NCBI GenBank assembly: GCA_013398615.1
Contig: VZSR01003807.1
Location: 41,122,578-41,186,577 of the forward strand
Reading direction: 5' to 3'
DNA from: Brachypodius melanocephalos
Taxonomy: Eukaryota; Chordata; Aves; Passeriformes; Pycnonotidae
DNA: 64,000 bases
Positions within the stretch are counted from its first letter, which is position 1. Each line of letters opens with the position of its first letter. The position numbers and the translations under genes were made by a program. The notes beneath the pieces are model-generated. The model saw nothing but the letters and a program-made list of their open reading frames with translations. It did not search any database and had not been told where the DNA came from. Below, in pieces: positions 50,925 through 60,050 of the stretch.

Positions 50925-53209
50925 AAATTTTGCAATCAAATATTTTTTACCTTAATTTGTTTTAAATCATAGGTTTCTCCAAGGAAAATTCTATAGTTCG
51001 GGAATATTTCCCATATAAGAATTATTTTTTAAAAGTTTTTATTCCTAGATCAGGAAGTCTAGAAGAGAGGAAATTTTTAAGAAAAAGAAATAAAATTATC
51101 ATGGCTGATCAGAAAGTCATTGTTTGCTATTAAGACTGAAAAAGCTGCAAGAAAGTTGTGCTATTAGGAAAATCAAGTTACAATAGTGAAAAAATAAATG
51201 AAGGCTAACCTAAAGAAAAATGCCTTTGACAGGGCTAAGATTTTAGGGAACATAATGTTTGTGTTAGGAAGAAAATCACAGCAAGACTTTGGTTAATTCC
51301 TAAAACTTAACACAAATTCTAACGTTAAAAGAGAACAGAGAGACTGTGGAAGGCTTTGTTAGATCGAGGACACAAGAGCTCTGTCCAAATATGAGTCAGT
51401 TGGTATGAAAACCCACCAGTGGGGATTTTCTTTATAAAGGAGCAATAGAACTGCTCATGTAGAGTTTACCCGGAAATATAGCTAGGAAATTGCTGTGTTT
51501 AAATTGGTTAAAGAATTAATTTTTGTGTATTAAGGACATTTTTATTAATTAAAGCAACCATTTCAGATGTGATGCCACAGATCTACTATTAGACTAGTCC
51601 AGTAAATACTATTCATGCCCAATGGTTAACTATAGAAAAAGTGCATCTCTCTGTATATCAATCTCCATACAATTGCTCTTCCACCTTTTTTGTAAAGGTA
51701 ATAGAACATATCTTGATGGGGAAAAGAGGGTGAAATGTTCTAGTTCAACATTAGGCATAGTTTCAAATGATTGCTTCAGTGTTTATGATACAGCTTGAAA
51801 GAAATTAAATGCAGACTGAATCTGCCCTGCAGCTCTGTCCCTTTTAATTCAAAATAGAGAATGCCCGACGAAAAGACTTACAGTTGTTCAAGGTATTTGT
51901 CAGAGCCTGGAGAGTCTGAATTTTTTGATATCGTTTACTGACAGTACTAATTACAACAATGTACTTACAGAAAAAATCCTTGGCCAGATGCTGATCTCAG
52001 GTAGCCAGGCATAAATCTGGAGTAATCTGATTGCTCTTGAGAGCATAACTCCAGGTTTATACTCACATGCCATGTTCAATCTGGTCCCAAGCTTTAGTAA
52101 CTAGTAAATTCTTTCTGTCCAGATTTTTCCCCATTTCTGTCCACACCTTATGGTCTGCTGTATGAAGTCCAAAAGTATTGAGGTATTTTGATATTTTAGA
52201 TGATTATCAATTTTATTATTGAATGCACTGAAAAAGGACACATCATATAAAGAAAAAAATCTGTCTAAGTCAAAGATTTCATTCTTACTTTTTGGGTTTT
52301 TTCTGCAAAATAAAGTCTTCCACAAGAACAGAAGAAGACCTAGTAAACTTTGGGATTTTTTTTTTTCTTAAGGTCAACATTTTTGGAATATGTTTATTCT
52401 GTTTCAAGGAGCATTTTGTTAGCTTGATATTTTAAACCAGAGCATTGACTCCAATATGACTGTCCAAAAATTTTCTGTGCTGGTAGAGAATCAGCAGAGG
52501 TAGGAATCTGGTTGTGAGTCCTGTTGTTTTACAGACACACTCACCCTGAGCGTGGAGCTAACATCCAGCTTGCTGTGCCTGCCATCACAATACAAATAAC
52601 AAATAAGCATGGCAGAAAGAGTATAGGAAGAAATTCTTTAACACTGAGTTATTCCTCCAAAACCCATTATTTTGATAATGAACACAGCCCATCCATGACA
52701 GGCACAAGACTGAGTTTTTATGCAAATAGATTCATCAGTTCTGGAACCACTCTAGCCCTGAAAATCAAATTAACAATATCCATCATGAGACATAATACAA
52801 TTGCAACAGAAAGAAAGGAGGTGTTACCTCCTTTAATGGCTGAGAAGGTTAGAAATATAGTTTATGGTTGACAGAGTCCTTCTATAAACAAGAACAATAC
52901 CATAGCAACAGTTGCTATTGTTTAGGTATAGATGTTAAAGTTTGAGTACAAGAAGTACGAGACAAATGCGAAAAATAATACAATAGAATAATTTAAGGAA
53001 TAGCAATATTGTTCATCTCACACTGTTCATCACTGATTAAGCTATAAAATTGTGTGAACAGAGACACTGAAACATTACATTTATCTTCCTAAAGATGCAT
53101 CAGCTGCAAAAACTATGAATCCTAATAGAAGCATTGTAGTGAATAATTTTAATTACACAAAGTTAAAAAGTAAGTTTAACTCTTTAAAAGATGTCTCTTC
53201 AGGACTTAC

Positions 53210-53240
53210 CTGATAGGAATAGAAAGCCTGAATGACTCCA
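53210..53240 (-). other. Candidate small minus-strand exon (31 nt)
   Basis: On the minus strand the acceptor CATCCCTATTCACCATAG is strong and the donor is the perfect CAG|GTAAGT (53204-53212). All three frames are open (for example GVIQAFYSYQ), so the coding frame cannot be chosen. The perfect donor is the main support. Confidence 0.18.
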
Positions 53241-53707
53241 CTATGGTGAATAGGGATGTGAAAGACAAACTTACTTTTGGTCAACTTATCCTAAGGATCT
53301 GCTTTACCTGGGTAGAACATCTGCAGTTAAACAAATTCGTGACTTCCAGCTAGGAAAGGGTAATAATGTCTAATTTGAGTCTGACTTGAAGTTTATGCAC
53401 ACACATCAAGCCACATAGATACAACACAAAAAAAAAGGGGATGTACTGCCTTTTTTAAAGGCTTTCACAGATGGATGTATGGAGGTCTCTGCCTTATAAT
53501 GCAGTTCTACCAAGATCAACTGTGCATTCTTGGCATCCATTCATTTCTTAAAAACTACCTTTTTTTTTTTTAATCCCTTCACTTCTAGCTGTGTGTCTGA
53601 CTGAAGCAAGTCTAAGACAGCAAATCTGCCAAAAGGTTCTAGGAATTAGACATTCCTTGAGTGGACAAGACTGCTGAACCAACACAGAAGTAGCATGGAG
53701 GAACAGG

Positions 53708-53724
53708 AAAAAAAAAAAAAAAAA
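53708..53724 (+). repeat. A17 homopolymer
   Basis: Seventeen A residues read directly. The sequence to the left has no recognised retrocopy, so it is not assigned as a retroposon tail. Confidence 0.85.
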
Positions 53725-54514
53725 GCCCTGCTTTTCTCTCAGACTAGTGAGTCAGTCATATTCAAACTACATTTATGGGATGACTAATGTCAGAGCAGAA
53801 GACACAATGCCAAGGCTAGAAATATGTTAGCTTAAACTGCCCAGAAAGCCCAATCTGCTTCATCTTTGTGTACCCTTCAGGAAAATTGAGCTCAGCTGCC
53901 ATGTCCCAGTGTTAAAAAATCACCTTTCTGTGTATAATCTAATGCCTCATAAACTGACATAACCCTTTATGAAACCACATCAGCTATCCCTCTGCTTTCT
54001 TTTTGTCCTTCGTGTGGATGAAGATAAAACAACTCCTCTGTAGCCGTGGTGCAAGAATTCGTATTTGAAATATCCAAAGTTACTTGTTCCCCTGTATTCC
54101 AAGTGTTTTATTTGGTACCACTTGCAGGAGAAGGAGGGAGGAAGAGAGGGACACAAAAAGAAAGCTAAGGAAACAGAAACACATTCACTCAACCTATAGG
54201 AGGCAGATGCAATTTTTTTGTTTCCTGACAGGATCTGAACCTACGTCTCCTCAAAAATGACCTAGCTACAACATTGTAAAATATTCTAGAGAGGTTTGTT
54301 CACGGTCTCTCCCACTGATTCTGTTCCATCTTGTATGGACTATTTAAATATTCATTAAGCCAGTGAGAGGGAAAATTAGTATTAAAGCACTCTCTGGAGC
54401 ACTTTCCTGGAAGGTGACAAATCTTGGCTCAAGTCCATGTTTTGATTCAGAGCAGAATTAAGAATCAAGGTCTCTCTTTTCTCAGGAATGTAATCCAACC
54501 AAGTTGCACTTAAC

Positions 54515-54531
54515 TTTTTTTTTTTTTTTTT
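54515..54531 (-). repeat. T17 homopolymer
   Basis: Seventeen T residues read directly. No recognisable retrocopy was found to the right on the minus strand. Confidence 0.85.
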
Positions 54532-55909
54532 GTCTTGAAGAATATTTAGCCTCTGTAAAGCAGCAGTCAGTGGCAGGTGTTGCGCACACAATACAGGATA
54601 ACGTTGTTAAATTAAGACATCCTGAAATTTGCAAATTTAAATCTCCAGAGGAAGGGGTTTGTGTGAACATGAGATGAAAAGGATAATTTCTTCAGCTAGA
54701 GGGCATGCAACCACAATGTAACCAGTTTTTTCTCAATCACATTTTCAATTTTGCAATTATACCTACACATGCTGCTTTGCACCTTATATCAAAGTTCAGC
54801 CCTACAGTAGAAAGCAATAAGTAATTTTCTGATGGCAGCTGAGGAAACAAAGAGGTCAGGTTGCAAAGTTGCCACTCGAGTGTCCAAGATTTCACAAGAA
54901 AAAAGACAAACTTTATCTCACACTGTTAGGATTTCTGAAGAAATGAGTGGTAGAAGCAGTCCAAAGAAAAAGTCTCATTTCACTTACAGGCCTGTCAAGG
55001 GAAAGGTTGTTAATAACCTATGTTTGTGCTAATATGTGGTAAATGTTGATACAGTAGGGCTGTTAAAAGCTGACTCTGTCTGCCATCAGCAGGTGTGAGG
55101 GCAAAGCCGAAGACAACACTGCGAGACACGCGTTAGTCAGAGGCTATGGAAGGATAAAAGAGCAGATTACTTGCCATAGCTACCATATCCCTGAAAGCTA
55201 AAAGAAGACTAGAAAATAACCCCAGCATTTCAGCTCACAGAAGAAATCAGATTTGTTTTTATTTCACTATCTTCCTTTAGAAAAAAAGACAAAATTAAAT
55301 GGATATCTTGAACAAGAATGCATTATTTTAGATATTGATATTCTGAAACACCAATTATTTCGTTTAAGCTGCAACTAGTATAATTTTTTACTATTTTAAA
55401 CGTCTCTGATAATCCTGACTGAAAAGCATTTTAAGATCTTTTAAAAATTATACAAGAAAAACAAGCACCACCACTCCCTCCCCCCCCACAAAAAAAAAGG
55501 AAACAAACACAAAACTCCTCCAAAAAATTCCTCCTTGAAACACTGTTTATCTGGAGGAACAGTAAGGCACATTTCATAGCATTCAGCCAGGTTACAAGAG
55601 AAGACCTGAGGGTAAGAATCTTTGCATTCTTCCCCTTGCCTCACTGCATAAACTTGGAAGGCAAGGAGTCCTCCTGTGTCAGCAGAGGGACACTGCAGTG
55701 CCAGCCTGTACAGTGAAAGAAGGAAAACGAGGTCAGTTATGCAGAAAATATCAACATCACCAGGTCTGCACTGCCCTCGGGGGACCCTGCCACTTCCCAG
55801 ACTCAAAGACACCCAGACAGCACAGCCTTCCCTCTGCCTTTCCACCGACCTCCCAAACGTCTCCTCGAGCACCACAACACACTCTGAGCCCTGAAAAACC
55901 TTGTAGGGG

Positions 55910-55915
55910 ATCCCT
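55910..55915 (+). repeat. Left target-site duplication ATCCCT
   Basis: The six bases ATCCCT directly before the LTR are repeated at 56253-56258 directly after it. Confidence 0.88.
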
Positions 55916-55996
55916 TGTTGCACTATCAGTGCAGCATTTGTGGAGTTTGGAAAGGACGAGGCAGAACAGGTCTGGGGTCAGCATGCAAGAATTCTC

Positions 55997-56002
55997 TTTA
56001 TT
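55997..56002 (-). terminator. LTR poly(A) signal AATAAA
   Basis: The plus strand reads TTTATT, which is AATAAA on the minus strand. It lies about 14 bases downstream of the LTR TATA box. Confidence 0.7.
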
Positions 56003-56015
56003 CAAATTTCTGACT

Positions 56016-56026
56016 CCATTTATATA
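56016..56026 (-). promoter_or_regulatory. LTR TATA box
   Basis: TATATAAATGG on the minus strand, preceded by GGG and by two CCAAT words further upstream. This is a standard retroviral LTR promoter arrangement. Confidence 0.75.
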
Positions 56027-56252
56027 CCCTGTACAAAGATGGCCAAGTATTGGCCAAAGGCATGTCACCTCATCCACTCGGATTGGTGAACATCCCAATC
56101 ACTCAAATGCTCCTCTCAGAGCAAAGGAATGTAAACATTTTCTTATTTACATGAAAAAGTGTGGGAACTCAGCTCAGAGTTCCAAAACATCAGAAGGCTA
56201 ATCTAAATATCAGAATGCAAGTTTAAGGAATGCATGTAAAAGCAGGGTGACA

Positions 56253-56258
56253 ATCCCT
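56253..56258 (+). repeat. Right target-site duplication ATCCCT
   Basis: Exact copy of 55910-55915, directly following the terminal CA of the LTR. Confidence 0.88.
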
Positions 56259-58057
56259 GACTTGAGGTTGCTCCTTAAGACTAACCACTGACTGCTCCAG
56301 GGTCTTGACAATGAGAATCAAGAGGTGGGACAGCAATTCAACTGGTTTCTCAACCGTTGTATTTATTTGAGAAAAAAAATTGCCTATCATTGGTGTAGAA
56401 AGCTTTGCTCTCCTTCCTAGTTTGTTTTTTGTTGTTGTTGTTTAATTTTTTTTTGTATACTTGATGTTCATAACTTGATGGCAGTTTTTAGGCTTTTTTC
56501 CTGTTTTTTCAAGAAAACAAAAGCATTTTAAGACTTTTTTTTGATTTGTTTAAGAATGGCATCTCTGAATGTAAGACCTGAATTTGCTCTCTCAGATATC
56601 TCTGTTGAAGAGTAAGCACACTCACACCTCTCTGTGACTTGGAATTGTATTTATCAGATCAATGACACATAATTAAAAGATTATTTATTAAAAATAAGCT
56701 CCATTCCCATCAGTTTTTAGTTCAGAAACAGCAGATCTGAGTAAATATTCCTTCAATCTACTGCAGATGAGTGATAGTATACACCCATGGACACATAGAT
56801 TGTGTATTTCCCAGGTAAAGAGCCCAAAACCCCTGGAATGCAGGCAGCACACTGGCACAGCAGAGTTCCAGTCCCTACACTGAGTGCAAGATGTATGCCT
56901 TTAATGGCTAGGCTTGCCTCATGGGTTACTTAGATTTTTCATTTTTTATGCATAAAAAATAATTTTGTCAACAGATAGAGCCTGCAGCAAATGAGCATTA
57001 CAGCAATTTTAGACTTCCTTGCTGACAGGAGATCTCTATTGAAACCTTCTGAACTCTGTTAATGAGTTGGAAAAGGATGTGTTGCACTTCCACTACTCCA
57101 ACATTTTACCACTGAGGTTCACAGAGGCTGAATCTTGTTCAGGGTTCAAAAATATCCAGCTGCCAGCTGGAACCCTGCTAAATGCACATCATCAGAACAA
57201 AGTTTTCCAAAAGTTGCCTAAGAACAGGAATGTGTTGCAGTGAGCTTCAAACATAAATTAAATTCAAGGCAACTTTAAATAATTTATCTAAATAGGAAAA
57301 TAACATCTAGTTTTAGAAGTCCTGGTCTTGCTTAGAAAATAAATTCAGGAGAAAAGGACACATCAAATTATAATTACTGCAACATAAATTTGTTTTAATT
57401 AGATATAACCCCCAGTATCTTTCTGGCACTATGTAAAGCAAGTTTTAACTTTAGGTATTCTTTTCACAAAATAAGCTGAATGTTAGTGAATTAAGCTAGG
57501 CTAAAGTATTAGTTTAAAAAAGAGCCCTGACAACCACATCTACAGTGACAGGTCATGAAGAACCCATACAGATAATATTCAAGGGCAGAATGTAGTTTCT
57601 GAATTATATTAAAATCACCTTAGGAGCTAGTCACTGTATAGGGAACTCACAAAAAATGTCAAGTTTGGCAAATAGGTACAAAACGTACCCATTTATTTTA
57701 TTCTGTAGCTTATGCAGTAGTCAGTTTTAAAGTTCTATACTAGCTACAGGTTTTTGAAGATATAGTCCATTACCTGAACAAAATAGACTTTTGTAAACAT
57801 TTAAATATTATCCTAACCATTTATAATTATTAATATAAACGATGATATAATATGTTAATTTGTATGTACCCACACAATTAAAAATAGAGATTTGGCCTTA
57901 GTCTTGTCAACTCACTGACAACTAAATGGCATGTGGATATACAGAGATGAATGAGATGGGATTAATAAATTTATTTATTTATGATTCAGGGGGTTTAGTT
58001 ACCAAAGCACATAACCATGCTCCAAAAATGGTTTAAAATCTCTGAATATGGACTTTA
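56259..58057. other. Unique AT-rich non-coding DNA
   Basis: No gene or repeat family was recognised. A perfect 20-bp palindrome lies at 56941-56960. GTT and T-rich patches occur near 56415-56455. Confidence 0.5.
56941..56960. repeat. Perfect 20-bp palindrome centred on ATGCAT
   Basis: The bases ATTTTTTATGCATAAAAAAT read identically on both strands. ATGCAT-containing sites are bound by POU and related factors, but the palindrome may also be a chance product of A/T runs. Confidence 0.9.
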
Positions 58058-58078
58058 TTTTTTTTTTTTTTTTTTTTT
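58058..58078 (-). repeat. Poly(A) tract on the minus strand (T21 on plus)
   Basis: Twenty-one T residues on the plus strand. Read on the minus strand it follows the GC-rich block 58079-58385 like a poly(A) tail. Confidence 0.85.
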
Positions 58079-58385
58079 CTGCTGGGGAGCACAGGCAACA
58101 GGAGCAGCATGTCTTGGAAGCTTTCATTATCAACAAGAACACAGCATGCCATTATGTCCACTCTCATGAGCCCAGGAAGAAGCAGTGGCCATAGTGGCAT
58201 CACATTCAAACTCCACTGGCCATGGAGTGCATGCAACCACAGCTCCAGAGCATTTGTGGGGACAGATGGAACTGATCTGTGTAGCATCCGAAGGGAGGAC
58301 TCTGCAACTGACTCTTCCTTTATCCACCAAAGGTCAAAATTACTGTCTACAGAACAGAGAAAGTCTGAAGGGCTTCTGACTTGAC
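58079..58385 (-). pseudogene. Possible poly(A)-tailed retrocopy of unknown origin
   Basis: This 307-base block is clearly richer in GC than its flanks. On the minus strand it ends in a 21-base poly(A), the hallmark of reverse-transcribed RNA. Several frames are open on both strands (up to 91 codons), yet none has a recognised domain. No AATAAA lies close before the poly(A). It directly abuts the 3' end of a minus-strand CR1, so it could be sequence transcribed downstream of that CR1, an independent retrocopy, or an unknown SINE. The pseudogene label is an inference. Confidence 0.25.
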
Positions 58386-59030
58386 CATAGAATAGTTTGG
58401 GTCAGAAGGGACCTTAAACATCATTTAGCTTCAGCCTTTTTGGCACAGGTAGGGACACCTGACACTAAACCAGGTTGCTCAGTGCCCCATCCAACATGGC
58501 TGTGACCACTTCCAGGTCACCACAGCTTCTCTGGGCAACTTGCACCTGTGCCTCACCTACCTCACAGAGAAGAATTCCTTCCTAATATCTCATCTAAACA
58601 AACCCTCTTTCAGTTTCCTATTCAGTGACCTTTTTCTATTCAGTTTCCTATTCATGTGGACTACATGTCCACATAAAAAAAATCTCTCTCCGCCTTTCTT
58701 TTAGCCCTCTTCAGGCACTGTAAGTTCTCCCTCGAGTGTTTTCTTCTCCAGGCTGAACAGCCCCAACTTTCTCAACCTGTCTTCATGAGGAAATCCTCCA
58801 ACATTCTGATCATATTCATGGCCCTGCTCTGACTCTCTTCAACATGTCCTTGTCCTTACATTGGGGCCCCAGAACTGCAAGCAGCAGTGCCAGTGGGATC
58901 TCACTGAAGAGGAGTAGAGGGGCAGAATCCCCTCCTTCAACCAGCTGGCCATGCTGCTTTGGATGCAGCCCAGGGTACAGCTGGCTTTCCAAACTGCAAG
59001 TGCACATTGCTGGGTCACGTTGTGCTCATG
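58386..59030 (-). mobile_element. CR1 LINE 3' portion, minus orientation
   Basis: The plus strand is the reverse complement of the avian CR1 3' end. It opens CATAGAAT with AGTTTGGGTCAGAAGGGACC. It continues with CCAGGTTGCTCAGTGCCCCA near 58471, TCTCTGGGCAACTTGCACCT near 58527, and TTCCTTCCTAATATCTCATC near 58575. Beyond these lie TTCTCCAGGCTGAACAGCCC near 58744, GAGGAGTAGAGGGGCAGAAT near 58910, and TTGGATGCAGCCCAGGGTAC near 58959. It is 5'-truncated, as most CR1 copies are. A small internal duplication of CAGTTTCCTATTC occurs at 58611-58655. The frame is broken, so it is inactive. Confidence 0.95.
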
Positions 59031-59639
59031 TTAATACTTATTTCTTATTAACCCACTATATACTTCATAAGTGCTTCATCTCATTTAGGCTCTGATTGTT
59101 TTCACTGTCATTATAACTGAGCCACTACAGCCAAGCTTGCCTGGCAGCTAATGTCAGCAGTAGTCATGGCAGCAGTGCACTTCCAGTCAGGAAGGGAGTC
59201 CAAGTCACAGTTCAAGATACCAAGAAGAATAGTGAGGGCATGCTTGAATTCCTAATGCTTAGGACTTGCCTGCTATATAGGGAGAAAGAAACCAAACATG
59301 TTTTGCTCCTTTGTCAAGAATCACAACCAGAGGACAGATATCAACTGTCTAAACTTGTTTCTGAAATAGAAATTTCATGGTTGCATTTTTGTATATTATA
59401 TCTCTCTACTAATATCTGCCTTAGGTGCTAGATAGCTCCTGATACTACAAAAATAAAAAGTCTCAGAAAAATGTGGCCCCTTTTTCCATGGTTTCAGCTT
59501 TATCAGCATCAGTCTTTGCATTTTTCTATTTTCATATACAAGCTTAGGAAAAAAGTTGACATTGTACTGGAATATATAAAACATATACAGTGTGCAAAAC
59601 ACTTGAAGTAATCCCTTCTCTCTGATCAACATTAGGAAG
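59031..59639. other. Unique spacer between two CR1 copies
   Basis: AT-rich, no gene or repeat recognised. It separates a minus-strand CR1 from a plus-strand, older CR1 fragment. Confidence 0.5.
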
Positions 59640-60050
59640 GACTCATCTCTATCTAGTTTCAGGCATTGTCCTTCAAGAAAATTATGGACCAGCTGAACAG
59701 AATCCTGAGGAGAATGATGAAGAAGTCAGGAAATCATGATCTACAAAGAAATCTTGGAGAGTCATTTAAATTAAACATGCTAAAGAGCCCAGCAACATCA
59801 TTCAAGTATATGAAAGTCTGCTGAAAGGAGAAATAAAATAGTTGGCCATGCCAGTGGTGGATTGTGGAAGAAGTAACTCATTTGAATTAGCATGGAAGAT
59901 TATATTAAATACTAGCAAAAATTTTCTGATGTTAAATGTAGTATAGCACTGGAATCAACCTGGAGAAGCTATTGAGGCTCTGGCACTGGAAATTCTTGAG
60001 AACTGCTTGAACAAACACCTGACAAGAATGACAAAGACCCAGCCACCCTT
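59640..60050 (+). mobile_element. Old, strongly diverged CR1 fragment (3' part)
   Basis: Several words keep the CR1 order in sense: GGACCAGCTGAACAGAATCC near 59686, AATGATGAAGAAGTCAGGAA near 59714, and AACTCATTTGAATTAGCATG near 59875. These are followed by AGCACTGGAATCAACCTGGA near 59945 with GAAGCTATTGAGGCTC, and then AACAAACACCTGACAAGAATG near 60010, quoted by its key words. These correspond to the stretch shortly before the CR1 3' end. Divergence is far greater than in the neighbouring copy, so this is an older subfamily. Confidence 0.65.

Larger units (their letters stand above)
43586..55909. other. Unique AT-rich non-coding DNA
   Basis: No gene is recognised with confidence. Small splice-bounded candidates lie at 49263-49296 (plus) and 53210-53240 (minus). 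A pyrimidine-rich stretch at 50270-50924 contains the longest plus-strand frame of this part (146 codons, no known domain). Homopolymers A17 (53708-53724) and T17 (54515-54531) are present. A minus-strand 160-codon frame at 55441-55923 runs into the solo LTR at its start and has no recognised domain. Confidence 0.5.
55916..56252 (-). mobile_element. Solo LTR, 337 bp, ERVK/alpharetrovirus-like, minus orientation
   Basis: The element is bounded by TG...CA (plus-strand TGTTGCAC at the left, GGGTGACA at the right) and a perfect 6-bp target duplication, ATCCCT. Six-base duplications are typical of ERVK and alpharetroviral integrases. On the minus strand a promoter is readable: CCAAT words (plus-strand ATTGG near 56049 and 56081), then a TATATAAATGG box (56016-56026), then AATAAA (55997-56002). 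The close spacing places the poly(A) signal between the TATA box and the likely cap site, as in retroviruses with a very short R region. The LTR then ends GTGCAACA. No internal genes remain. Intact ends and signals suggest a young insertion that could still act as a promoter toward lower coordinates. Confidence 0.87.
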
